Shown: positions 1 through 6,054, numbered from the stretch's first letter. The stretch is 6,054 bases of DNA from Nitrospinota bacterium (GCA_022561525.1 JADFRB010000136.1:1-6054), one strand, 5' to 3'. The notes: generated by a model not told the origin, from the sequence alone. Numbers and translations: made by a program.

Positions 1-116
1 TGAGTCAGATGTTTCGATCGTTTGAGGCGAATAGTAGGACTGTTCAACGAAAAGGATCGGAAATATGGCCAAATCAAGGACACCCGACGTTGATCCGTCT
101 AATTTTGGACAGGCTC

Positions 117-878
117 CTAAACATCAGCAGCTTCCTGAGCCGTAGAAAACTCAGGCACCGAACTAGGAAAGTCTTCGCCGTACAAGATTCGGAAACAGTA
201 CGGACAAGTCAGTAATTGATCCGCGCGTTTGACATCAGCGATTAACTGAGGCGGAATTTGCAATTGGCAACCCTGACAAGCACCACTGCGAACTTGCGCG
301 ACCACGACGACTTTGAGGGTAGACTTGAGTTTCGTGTACCGCGCGTACACGGATTTATCCAACAACTTTAACACGTCTTCTTTCTGGACCTTCAATTCCT
401 CGAGTTCCCGGTCAAGGTCAATGGCCTTGGACTCTAATTGAGTTTTCTCTTGCGTAAAAGATCGAATCGCATCATCAACAAGACCCTGAACCTCTTCAAG
501 TTCTTTCTGCTTTTCCTCGCCACGCTCCATGGCCAGCAAAACTCGTTCCTCTAACGAATCCTTCTTTTTGTTGGCTATATCGATTTCAAATAAATGCGCC
601 TGATATTCCTTATTCGTTTTGAGTTCCATGAGCCGTGTACGAAGTTTTTGCACATGGCTTTCTTGTTCATCGAGATCTTGCTCCCCACTGCGCCGGTCAG
701 TCGTGGCCTTTTCTAGCGCCGTCTTGATGTCTTCCAGGCGCGAAATGGCCTGATCTAAAGCAGAACGGGCTTCATCGATACGAGCAGGAATCTTGTGTCG
801 TTGGTCATCCAGTTGCTGAATGTTGAGATCGAACTGTTGAAGCTGAACCAAGAGGGACAGTTGTGCGTTCAAGAACAC
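117..878 (-). CDS. Coiled-coil protein with C-terminal C4 zinc ribbon (COG1579 family)
   Basis: The 253-residue product is a long charged helical protein followed by a zinc ribbon. Residues about 10-190 are rich in E, K, Q and L with heptad-like spacing, as expected for an antiparallel coiled coil. Residues 88-99 (KTNKEYQAHLFE) match the conserved segment of this family. The ribbon is formed by two CxxC pairs, C201/C204 and C225/C228, then a short tail. Length and order match COG1579 zinc-ribbon proteins, which are thought to bind nucleic acid; the cellular role is not established and none is claimed. It is cytoplasmic, with no signal peptide or membrane segment. The longest reading starts at GTG (878-876), but the only Shine-Dalgarno-like sequence, AGAGG (882-878), overlaps that codon. 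It sits 5 nt before an in-frame TTG (872-870), which may be the true start. The gene lies downstream of the tRNA and rpoD on the same strand. Confidence 0.9.
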   Translation of the reverse strand: MFLNAQLSLLVQLQQFDLNIQQLDDQRHKIPARIDEARSALDQAISRLEDIKTALEKATTDRRSGEQDLDEQESHVQKLRTRLMELKTNKEYQAHLFEIDIANKKKDSLEERVLLAMERGEEKQKELEEVQGLVDDAIRSFTQEKTQLESKAIDLDRELEELKVQKEDVLKLLDKSVYARYTKLKSTLKVVVVAQVRSGACQGCQLQIPPQLIADVKRADQLLTCPYCFRILYGEDFPSSVPEFSTAQEAADV

Positions 879-1065
879 CTCTATGTTAGAAGGGGGAAGT
901 CTATTTCAACAATGGCATACATTATCGAATCTCACCATAAAAGATCAAAGATGGCAGAAAGTCTCAGAGAAAGTTCGACCCAGTCTGCCTTCACCCTCAA
1001 ACCCTGAAATCAACTTTGACGCCCAAGCAGCCAAAGGTTCAACGGACAGCCTTTTCTTCAGGCTT

Positions 1066-1096
1066 ACCAGCCGAAGCCTTGTTGGCGAAGGCTGGT
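1066..1096 (-). repeat. Inverted repeat joining the tRNA 3' end to its trailer
   Basis: ACCAGCC (minus strand, 1096-1090) and GGCTGGT (1072-1066) are exact reverse complements 17 nt apart. The first arm contains the discriminator base and encoded CCA of the tRNA. An alternative inner stem, AGCCTT/AAGGCT, lies in the same stretch. No T-run follows, so this is not a canonical Rho-independent terminator. It may be a precursor-tRNA trailer hairpin, which is inference. Confidence 0.5.
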
Positions 1097-1169
1097 GGGC
1101 CCACCAGGACTTGAACCTGGGACCAGCGGATTATGAGTCCGCCGCTCTAACCAACTGAGCTATGGGCCC
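1093..1169 (-). tRNA. tRNA with CAT anticodon, most likely tRNA-Ile2 (lysidine type)
   Basis: Read on the minus strand, the 77 nt fold into a complete cloverleaf. The acceptor stem is GGGCCCA/TGGGCCC. The D stem is GCTC/GAGC with a 9-nt loop. The anticodon stem is GCGGA/TCCGC around loop CTCATAA. The T stem is CCAGG/CCTGG around TTCAAGT. Discriminator A and the CCA end are encoded. The anticodon CAT is at 1135-1133. CAT can mean initiator Met, elongator Met or Ile2. The first acceptor pair G1-C72 argues against initiator Met. C4-G69 and C5-G68, known determinants for the lysidine synthetase TilS, are both present, and the variable and T regions also look Ile2-like. If so, C34 becomes lysidine and the tRNA reads AUA. 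Elongator Met remains possible. It lies 129 bp downstream of rpoD, co-oriented. Confidence 0.88.
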
Positions 1170-1195
1170 TGAATTCGTGAAGCGTCATCCGTGCC

Positions 1196-1221
1196 TGCGC
1201 GCTGTAGCGCTCCGGCGCGCA
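1196..1221. repeat. GC-rich hairpin between rpoD and the tRNA
   Basis: TGCGCGC (1196-1202) and GCGCGCA (1215-1221) are exact reverse complements with a 12-nt spacer. The neighbouring bases carry short GTGAAA-type units: CGTGAAACGTGAAATG at 1224-1239 and CGTGAAGCG at 1177-1185. No T-run follows on either strand, so a Rho-independent terminator is not supported. It could be a processing or transcript-stabilising hairpin, or part of a dispersed intergenic repeat. Confidence 0.5.
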
Positions 1222-1298
1222 AGCGTGAAACGTGAAATGTAAGGGATACAAAACGTTTTTTCTTTTCGGGTCACGCACCACGCTTAACGAATCACGAT

Positions 1299-3113
1299 TT
1301 AAAATCCTTCGGCAAAACTCCGTAACTTCTTGCTCCGCGTGGGATGCCGCAGTTTCCGCAACGCCTTGGCTTCAATTTGCCGAATCCGCTCACGCGTCAC
1401 AGCAAAATCCTGTCCCACTTCCTCCAACGTATGGTCCGTTGCCTCCCCAATCCCAAACCGCTTACGAAGGACCTTTTCCTCTCTGGGGGTTAAGGTGCTC
1501 AACGACATTGAAATTTGACGCTGCAAATCATAGCGCACGGCAGCTTCTATTGGCGACACCGCTTTCTTATCCTCGATAAAGTCCCCTAAATGACTGTCCT
1601 CTTCCTCTCCGATCGGGGTCTCTAACGAGATGGGCTCCTTCGCAATCTTCAAAATCTTCCGCACTTTCTCCAGCGGCATCTCCATCCGCTCCCCAATCTC
1701 CTCCGGCGTCGGCTCCCGCCCCAATTGCTGCACCAAATGCCGCGACGTCCGCACCAGCTTGTTGATCGTTTCGATCATATGCACGGGGATGCGGATAGTT
1801 CGCGCCTGGTCCGCAATCGCTCGCGTGATCGCCTGCCGAATCCACCACGTCGCATACGTACTAAATTTATATCCCCGCTGATACTCAAACTTATCCACCG
1901 CCTTCATCAACCCAACATTGCCTTCTTGGATCAAGTCTAAAAACTGCAGTCCCCGGTTCGTATACTTCTTCGCAATACTCACAACCAACCGCAGATTCGC
2001 TTCAATCAACTCCGCCTTTCCCCGCTTCATCTTCTCTTCGGCCCGCTCTAACGTCAGGAACGCCCTCTTGAATTCGGCCGCCGGCAACAGCACCTCTTCC
2101 TGTTCGATCCGCCACACCGTCCCCTGCCCGTCCTGAAACGCCCGCATCAGCTTTTCCAAGGCCTCATCGCTATAGCCCGTCTTCCGCCGCACCGCCGTGT
2201 AGACCGTCCGCTTCCGCCCCATCTGCCGAATCACTTTGGCGGCTTCTGTCCGTGGCTTCCCAATCCGCCGGCAACAATCCTCCACCACACGCTCGGCTCC
2301 CCGTAACGCGACCCCTTTCTCTTTAATCCGCCGCAACAGCTCATCCCGTACTGCCGGTTGCACATTCATGGCATCAAGCCGCTCGACAATCTGTTGCTGC
2401 ACTCCATGAAGTTGCTTCCCAATCCGAGCCTGCTGCGCTGACGAGGCCTTGCGCCGCTTGTCATAGAGGGTCAGTAAGTTCTTGCCCACCCGCCGCATCT
2501 TCTCGAGTTCCGCCAGGGTGCGCTGCAGGAGTTCTTCTTCATCTTGTTCGTCTTCGCCGTCTTCTTCCTCGAGCTCCTCCTCTTCGGTGGGCTCATGAAC
2601 CAGCACGAAATCTCGAACCCGTAAATCCCCTTTTTTCATCGCAAGGCGCAGGGTGTCCAAATAGGTCAATGTCATGGGCATACCGGCAATGGCAAAAGCT
2701 AATTCATGTTTGCCATCTTCAATTCGTTTGGCTAGCTCGATCTCGCCTTCGCGAGTCAACAACGAAACACTCGCCATCTCGTTAAGATAGAGCCGCACCG
2801 GATCATCGATTCGGCTAAGGGCGCCTGGGGTTAAATCAATTTCCTTTTCATTTTCCTCTGAAGATTCCTCAGCCTCCCCCACTTCGGCAGCATCTTCGGT
2901 ATTTTTCTGGTTGGTGGTTGCCCCATCAGAGGGCACCCCTGCCACTCCTTCAATGGCATGCTCTTTAAAGGAAGAAAATAAAGTGGACAAATGATCCGAG
3001 GTCTCTGAATCGACGGTTAATGGTCCATTCAGTTCATCGTAATGTAATTGATCCGGGTCTTTTCCAATTCCTGAGAACGGTTTGACCTTCCCCAAAACGC
3101 TGTGTTTAGGCAT
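1299..3113 (-). CDS. rpoD: RNA polymerase primary sigma factor RpoD (sigma-70)
   Basis: The 604-residue product is a full-length group 1 sigma factor, which binds core RNA polymerase and directs it to housekeeping promoters. Residues 19-57 resemble a reduced region 1.1. Region 1.2 follows at about 102-134 ([11 protein letters not shown]). A non-conserved insertion spans about 135-365 and includes an acidic block at 176-195 (15 of 20 residues D or E). Region 2 lies at about 366-440 ([14 protein letters not shown], then the [13 protein letters not shown] and [15 protein letters not shown] segments). Region 3 is at about 441-520. Region 4 is at about 535-604, with the helix-turn-helix in [20 protein letters not shown] and the usual ending [14 protein letters not shown]. 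The ATG start has a good ribosome site. In many bacteria rpoD follows dnaG; here about 1.27 kb of gene-free DNA and a divergent gene lie upstream, so it probably has its own promoter. No strong minus-strand promoter stands out. Confidence 0.98.
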   Translation of the reverse strand: MPKHSVLGKVKPFSGIGKDPDQLHYDELNGPLTVDSETSDHLSTLFSSFKEHAIEGVAGVPSDGATTNQKNTEDAAEVGEAEESSEENEKEIDLTPGALSRIDDPVRLYLNEMASVSLLTREGEIELAKRIEDGKHELAFAIAGMPMTLTYLDTLRLAMKKGDLRVRDFVLVHEPTEEEELEEEDGEDEQDEEELLQRTLAELEKMRRVGKNLLTLYDKRRKASSAQQARIGKQLHGVQQQIVERLDAMNVQPAVRDELLRRIKEKGVALRGAERVVEDCCRRIGKPRTEAAKVIRQMGRKRTVYTAVRRKTGYSDEALEKLMRAFQDGQGTVWRIEQEEVLLPAAEFKRAFLTLERAEEKMKRGKAELIEANLRLVVSIAKKYTNRGLQFLDLIQEGNVGLMKAVDKFEYQRGYKFSTYATWWIRQAITRAIADQARTIRIPVHMIETINKLVRTSRHLVQQLGREPTPEEIGERMEMPLEKVRKILKIAKEPISLETPIGEEEDSHLGDFIEDKKAVSPIEAAVRYDLQRQISMSLSTLTPREEKVLRKRFGIGEATDHTLEEVGQDFAVTRERIRQIEAKALRKLRHPTRSKKLRSFAEGF

Positions 3114-3116
3114 TGT

Positions 3117-3124
3117 CTCTCCCC
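3117..3124 (-). promoter_or_regulatory. Ribosome binding site of rpoD
   Basis: On the minus strand GGGGAGAG precedes the ATG. The GGAG core (3122-3119) is 5 nt from the start codon, which supports the ATG at 3113 as the real start. Confidence 0.75.
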
Positions 3125-3738
3125 AAAAAGTTTACAAATTGGAATGATTGCCACATTCCTAATCTCGAATATTTTTTGCAGACGACGAGACTCGGTGTGT
3201 ATTCTCTCGATAACAATTTTTTACATACTTCACTGACTACAGAGCACATTTATAGAATTGTGCCAGTTTGGAGCCCGATATCACAATACGTAGAATATCG
3301 TAATATGTCGTTGATCGAAAAATTTAACGTCGGGAAAACAAAGAAACTCAACCCTCGGGATCGGAACCAGTAGAAGTTGATCGTTCGGCCCAGACCTGAA
3401 CCCAAACCTGAAAAAAGATTCTTTTGAAGGTTTCTAAAAAATAGAAACGCCTCCAGAAACCCGAAGGCGTGCTATGGATGGCAACCCATATTTTAGCCTT
3501 TGAGGACTTCTTTTTGATCTTTATAGAACCTTCTCGTTTCCAAGCTTCCGGCCTAAAGAAATACCCATGTTGGCAAACCCTTATGACATACCAGAATAAT
3601 GGTTCACTTTTCAAGAATAATCGGCTACTTTAGGCCTAAGCATTACAACCATCCATGTCTAAATGTCTTGCGAGAGAAATTAAAGCTCACAAAGACACGT
3701 ATAGCGCTAAAATATCACTAAAATCATATGAATCCTTA
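3125..3738. other. AT-rich gene-free stretch upstream of rpoD
   Basis: I see no credible gene here. The open frames have no ribosome sites and low-complexity, unfamilied sequences, and one runs through a terminator. The stretch should contain the rpoD promoter, but I cannot place -35/-10 boxes with confidence. Other visible structure is a 9-bp inverted repeat GGCCTAAAG/CTTTAGGCC (3550-3558 and 3628-3636), a 9-bp direct repeat CCTTATGAC (3579-3587 and 3734-3742), and the terminator at 3436-3470. The lower G+C content relative to the flanking genes fits decayed intergenic DNA. Confidence 0.6.
3436..3470 (-). terminator. Rho-independent terminator-like hairpin without a recognisable upstream gene
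   Basis: Read on the minus strand, ACGCCTTC (3470-3463) pairs with GGAGGCGT (3454-3447) over 8 bp, including one T-G wobble, around the 8-nt loop GGGTTTCT. The T-rich run TTCTATTTTTT (3446-3436) follows directly. This is the classical intrinsic terminator layout. It would stop transcripts coming from higher coordinates, yet no gene is visible on that strand up to the window edge. It may insulate rpoD, end a small RNA, or remain from a lost gene. Confidence 0.6.
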
Positions 3739-3896
3739 TGACCCTAGATGCTTATTACTTTGACTCCGGTTGAGGGAGTTGCACTCTGCAGCCAGGGCGG
3801 CTTTTCAAGCATTGCTTGGGATTTTGTCCCAGAAAAAGCCATCGACGCTACGCGAACTGATGGAACCGGAGTCAAAGTAATAAGCAACTGACCCTA
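3739..3896. repeat. 8-bp target site duplication flanking the first MITE
   Basis: TGACCCTA occurs at 3739-3746 and again at 3889-3896, directly abutting the two ends of the inverted-repeat element. The exact fit to both borders is the signature of transposition. Confidence 0.8.
3747..3888. mobile_element. MITE-like non-autonomous insertion element, 142 bp
   Basis: The terminal arms 3747-3771 and 3864-3888 are 25-bp inverted repeats with a single mismatch, at the second base. They begin GATGCTTATTACTTTGACTC on the left and, reverse-complemented, GTTGCTTATTACTTTGACTC on the right. A perfect 8-bp direct duplication abuts both ends. The 92-bp interior holds small hairpins, for example GGGATTTTGTCCC at 3818-3830, and no open frame of note, so it cannot encode a transposase. 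Movement would need a transposase supplied by a related full-length insertion sequence elsewhere. IS256-like elements have ends of about this length and 8-9 bp duplications, but the family is not established from this sequence. The near-identity of the arms suggests recent insertion. Confidence 0.82.
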
Positions 3897-3919
3897 TATA
3901 CCTAACTTTTAGGCAATTA

Positions 3920-4062
3920 AGGGTACCTCTAAAAACCAGGCATTTTTTGTGAGGGCAAGGAAGCCGCGCGCGGAAAACCGGAATGTATGGGCGAATACAT
4001 GAGGATTTGAGCACGCGGCTGACGCCGCCATCACGGAAAAGGACGGTTTTTAGAGGTGCCCT
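3920..4062. mobile_element. Second MITE-like element, 143 bp, unrelated ends
   Basis: Arms 3920-3937 (AGGGTACCTCTAAAAACC) and 4045-4062 (GGTTTTTAGAGGTGCCCT) are inverted repeats matching at 17 of 18 positions. The interior is strongly structured: palindrome CCGCGCGCGG at 3964-3973, hairpin ATGTAT/ATACAT at 3983-4000, and hairpin GCGGC/GCCGC at 4015-4028. No intact target duplication is visible; the flanks TTAA and TGTA share only two bases. The ends resemble those I associate with IS5-type elements, which is a weak recollection. A minus-strand open frame crosses it, but that is a by-product of the GC-rich palindromes. It is probably a transposase-less derivative or an intergenic repeat. Confidence 0.7.
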
Positions 4063-4382
4063 GTATTTTGAATAGAGAGTTTTAGGATAGTGATTCAAAA
4101 TGTTTAAGAAGAAATGGATCATGTTGTTCTGGTTCTTTTTGGAGACCAATCTTACTTTGTTTCTGGTGCGCTCCCTGTTCTATTTTGATTTTTTAGCCAG
4201 ATTCGGTGGTTCGACAAGTTTCAATACGACAAGGTTCAAAAAGACATGATTGGAAAAATTACTTTTACTCAATTTTGTTTCTTTCGGAATTAGGCGAAAT
4301 GCTCTGCGTGGTTCGTCCCTTCAAGGTTTCTCATTAATTTTCTCTCTTTCCTTTCTGGCTTCATTTTCATTAAGTTTGATTC
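4063..4382. other. AT-rich gene-free leader upstream of the hpnA-like gene
   Basis: This T-rich stretch contains one short frame (ATG at 4100, stop at 4247-4249) of 49 residues, with lysines at the start and a hydrophobic middle. It lacks a proper ribosome site and recognisable family features, so it is not called as a gene. The promoter of the hpnA-like gene should be here, but no convincing -35/-10 pair is visible, and no Shine-Dalgarno sequence precedes the ATG at 4383. Confidence 0.5.
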
Positions 4383-5369
4383 ATGAAAGCTTTAGTAACA
4401 GGGGCGACAGGATTTATTGGGTCGGCGGTAGCTCGGGCGTTGCTCGCCGCGGGGACCGAAGTGCGCACCCTGGTTCGGCCGGGGACAGGTCTTCGGGCAC
4501 TTGATGGGCTGGCGGTTGAAACCGTGCCGGGGGATTTATGCGATGCGGCGTCGCTACGATCGGCTTTGACTAGCTGCCAGCAGTTGTTCCATGTGGCGGC
4601 GCACTATGCGCTGTGGGCTCGTGATCCTTCCGTGTTTTACAGGGTGAATGTGGATGGGACGAAGGCGTTATTGGAAGCGGCCAAGGATGTCGGGATCGAG
4701 CGCATTGTCTACACGAGTACGATTGGGACCATAGGGTTGCCCGAAGGTAGGGGAGTAGGTACGGAAGAAACGGCGATCACACTTGAGCAAATGGCTGGGG
4801 ATTATAAACGGTCGAAGTTTTTGGCTGAGCAAGAAGTCATGAAAATGGCGAAGGTCGGGTTGCCTGTTGTGATTGTGAATCCTTCGGCTCCGGTGGGGGT
4901 GTGTGATGTGAAGCCGACGCCGACCGGTCAAATCCTGGTTGATTTTATGAAGGGTCGGATGGCTGCGTATATTGAAACCGGCATGAACTTGATTGATGTC
5001 GAGGATGTGGCGGTTGGGCATTTACAAGCCATGGAACGGGGGAAAGTTGGTGAGCGGTATATTTTAGGTTGTCGCAATTTGATGTTGAAAGAGGTGTTTG
5101 AGATTCTGAGTGGATTGACCGGGGTTAAGGCTCCAAAGCTGAAGTTGCCACATGGGCTTGTATTGCCGTTGGCGCATGTCAATACATGGATTGCGGATTA
5201 TTTCACGCATCAAACCCCGCGTATTCCGCTTGAAGGCGTGCGGATGGCGAAGTACCTGATGCATTATGATTGCTCGAAAGCGATTCGAGAGCTGGGCTTG
5301 CCGCAGACTCCAGTGGAGCTGGCGTTGGAAAAGGCCGTGCGGTGGTTTCGGGATCACGGCTATGCGTAA
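4383..5369 (+). CDS. hpnA: Hopanoid-associated sugar epimerase/dihydroflavonol reductase-like SDR (HpnA)
   Basis: The 328-residue product is an extended short-chain dehydrogenase/reductase. TGATGFIG (residues 6-13) is the Rossmann nucleotide-binding loop, D51 lies in the following GDL segment, S112 is a candidate catalytic serine in the YTSTIG segment, and Y141xxxK145 (YKRSK) is the catalytic pair. The rest follows the HpnA pattern, including VNPSAPVG (165-172), FMKGRMAAYIETGMNLIDVEDVA (188-210) and the C-terminal ending. HpnA is a conserved member of hopanoid gene clusters in many bacteria; its exact substrate is unsettled, and a nucleotide-sugar or side-chain-modifying role is usually assumed. 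It is cytoplasmic with no signal peptide. The ATG is fixed by the MKALVTGATG start typical of the family, though no Shine-Dalgarno sequence precedes it. A CruF-like gene follows on the same strand after a palindromic repeat, which fits an isoprenoid-lipid locus. A plant-type dihydroflavonol reductase function is unlikely. Confidence 0.9.
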   Translation: MKALVTGATGFIGSAVARALLAAGTEVRTLVRPGTGLRALDGLAVETVPGDLCDAASLRSALTSCQQLFHVAAHYALWARDPSVFYRVNVDGTKALLEAAKDVGIERIVYTSTIGTIGLPEGRGVGTEETAITLEQMAGDYKRSKFLAEQEVMKMAKVGLPVVIVNPSAPVGVCDVKPTPTGQILVDFMKGRMAAYIETGMNLIDVEDVAVGHLQAMERGKVGERYILGCRNLMLKEVFEILSGLTGVKAPKLKLPHGLVLPLAHVNTWIADYFTHQTPRIPLEGVRMAKYLMHYDCSKAIRELGLPQTPVELALEKAVRWFRDHGYA

Positions 5370-5537
5370 AAGGATGTTCCAAAAGGCCTCCAGCGGCGTT
5401 CTCGGTCCTTTGTCGTGCTCACGTACTGTGAGTACGCTCCGCGCGCCAAAGGCCCTGCGGCCTTGCCAGTGGAAAGACACGTCTTGGCGTGTCTGGGCTG
5501 GGTGGGTCAGACAACGGACCTTTTTGAACATCTTTTA
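5367..5537. repeat. Long palindromic intergenic repeat (REP/MITE-like), about 171 bp
   Basis: The outer arms (5367-5388 and 5516-5537) are imperfect inverted repeats: TAAAAGGATGTTCCAAAAGG against TAAAAGATGTTCAAAAAGG when the right arm is reverse-complemented. Nested inside are CCTTTG/CAAAGG (5407-5412 and 5447-5452), CTCAC/GTGAG (5418-5422 and 5428-5432) and the perfect 7-bp hairpin AGACACG/CGTGTCT (5475-5481 and 5488-5494). The left arm begins on the TAA stop of hpnA. No protein is encoded. From memory, very similar GATGTTC-AAAAAGGCC palindromes are scattered through Nitrospira-type genomes, but this was not checked. Transcribed from hpnA it would form a large hairpin, which may slow 3' decay or terminate the message. 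Confidence 0.72.
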
Positions 5538-5603
5538 GCGCCATTGGGAACGGGTCTATCGGTTTAGCTTCATCTTGCAACTACTCTAATCTAAGTTTTG
5601 CCC

Positions 5604-6054
5604 GTGGATATTCCTATTCTTTTTCTGAAAACGGTTCTGCTTCGGCCGTATGTGTTTTTCTTTTTGGCGGTGTCGTTGGTTGCGGCGTCGCGGTTTTTGG
5701 GATGGAAGCGGACTTGGGTGATGTTTGGGATTACCTGGGCCACGGCTTTTGTGTGTGAGTTTTTATCGACCCGGATAGGGTTCCCGTTTGGCGATTATTT
5801 TTACACCGGATCTACCGTGGGTGAGGAGTTATATATTTTCAACATCCCGTTCATGGATTCGTTGTCGTTTACATTTTTATTGTATGCGAGCTATTGCCTG
5901 GCCCTGTGGTTTGTTTTGCCCTTTCAAACATCTTCAAGCCCATTGGGGCGACACTTCCTTTTGAAAAGCATTCTTTCCTGGCCGGTGATTGGCCTGACCT
6001 GTTTGCTGTTTATGTGTATTGACATCGTGATTGATCCGGTGGCCCTTCAGGGAG
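5604..6054 (+). CDS. Carotenoid biosynthesis (CruF/PF04240-like) membrane protein, 5' part
   Basis: The frame opens at GTG (5604) and stays open to the window end, giving 150 residues with the C-terminus missing. It is very hydrophobic, with likely membrane segments at about 16-33, 38-56, 87-107 and 118-143. Two motifs match the carotenoid biosynthesis protein family PF04240, which includes the CruF hydratase: RIGFPFGDYFYT (57-68) with the following YIFNIPFMD, and DIVIDPVA (140-147). The family hydrates or modifies C40/C50 carotenoid ends; members also occur near hopanoid genes, where the substrate is unknown, so the exact reaction is not assigned. An in-frame stop (5592-5594) limits the start to TTG 5598 or GTG 5604. 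Neither has a clear Shine-Dalgarno sequence, so the N-terminus is uncertain by a few residues. The gene follows hpnA by 234 bp, most of it a palindromic repeat. Confidence 0.82.
   Translation, partial: MDIPILFLKTVLLRPYVFFFLAVSLVAASRFLGWKRTWVMFGITWATAFVCEFLSTRIGFPFGDYFYTGSTVGEELYIFNIPFMDSLSFTFLLYASYCLALWFVLPFQTSSSPLGRHFLLKSILSWPVIGLTCLLFMCIDIVIDPVALQG

Noticed and set aside
65..145. Plus-strand 26-codon frame beginning MAKSRTPDVDPSNFGQ with a GGATCGG-like sequence upstream
   Set aside because: Very short, overlaps the 3' end of the zinc-ribbon gene on the other strand, and matches no family I recognise.
3250..3266. Sigma-54-like TGGCAC on the minus strand upstream of rpoD, with a nearby TATAAA
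   Set aside because: The -12 GC is missing at the required spacing, and TATAAA has no acceptable -35 partner 16-18 nt upstream.
3113..3373. Plus-strand 86-residue frame divergent from rpoD
   Set aside because: Starts with TTG overlapping the rpoD start codon, has no ribosome site, unremarkable composition and no family resemblance. It lies where the rpoD promoter should be.
3479..3590. Possible c-di-GMP (GEMM) riboswitch, suggested by AAGCTTCCGGCCTAAA, GGCAAACCC and GGCAACCC
   Set aside because: The pieces are in the wrong order and orientation on both strands: the 5' GGCAAACC and 3' GGGTTGCC elements do not enclose the core, and the conserved GACGCAAAGC segment is absent.
3348..3614. Minus-strand 88-residue frame
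   Set aside because: Runs straight through the terminator hairpin at 3436-3470, has no ribosome site and no recognisable domain.
3805..4149. Minus-strand 114-residue frame across both MITE-like elements
   Set aside because: Its sequence is dictated by the inverted repeats and GC-rich palindromes of two separate elements, so it is a chance frame and not a transposase.
4100..4249. Plus-strand 49-residue frame, basic then hydrophobic
   Set aside because: The hydrophobicity follows from T-rich DNA. There is no Shine-Dalgarno sequence at the right distance and no known family.
1..6054. CRISPR array, phage module, toxin-antitoxin or defence genes
   Set aside because: No regularly spaced direct repeats, integrase, transposase, nuclease or antitoxin-like genes are visible anywhere in the window.

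Overview
The window carries bacterial core genes and the start of an isoprenoid-lipid locus, separated by about 1.27 kb of AT-rich DNA that holds small palindromic repeats. The gene set (RpoD with a long acidic insertion, a COG1579 zinc-ribbon protein, an HpnA-type hopanoid-associated reductase and a CruF-like membrane protein) together with the palindromic repeats suggests a Gram-negative, hopanoid-making bacterium. My best guess is a Nitrospira-like member of the Nitrospirota. That rests on overall resemblance from memory, not on a search.

Layout. On the minus strand, reading from high to low coordinates, come rpoD (3113-1299), a CAT-anticodon tRNA that is most likely tRNA-Ile2 (1169-1093), and a coiled-coil/zinc-ribbon protein gene (878-117). 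They are well spaced and co-oriented, but no shared operon can be proven. Positions 1-116 hold nothing I can support. On the plus strand come an hpnA-like gene (4383-5369) and, 234 bases further on, a carotenoid-biosynthesis (CruF/PF04240-like) membrane protein that runs off the window edge (5604 onwards). The two transcription directions diverge from the region 3114-4382.

The divergent region contains no convincing gene. Its clearest content is: an orphan Rho-independent terminator on the minus strand (3436-3470); a 142-bp element with 25-bp terminal inverted repeats and a perfect 8-bp target duplication (3747-3888); and, 31 bp on, a second unrelated 143-bp element with 18-bp inverted ends (3920-4062). 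Both look like non-autonomous insertion sequences (MITEs). A third, structurally different palindromic repeat of about 170 bp (5367-5537) begins on the stop codon of hpnA and fills most of the gap to the next gene.

How the genes fit together: rpoD supplies the housekeeping sigma factor. The tRNA, if Ile2, reads AUA after lysidine modification. The hpnA-like and CruF-like genes point to a hopanoid/carotenoid locus continuing to the right. I see no defence system, CRISPR array, phage module or complete transposase. The most unusual material is the set of small repeats, not a new protein system.
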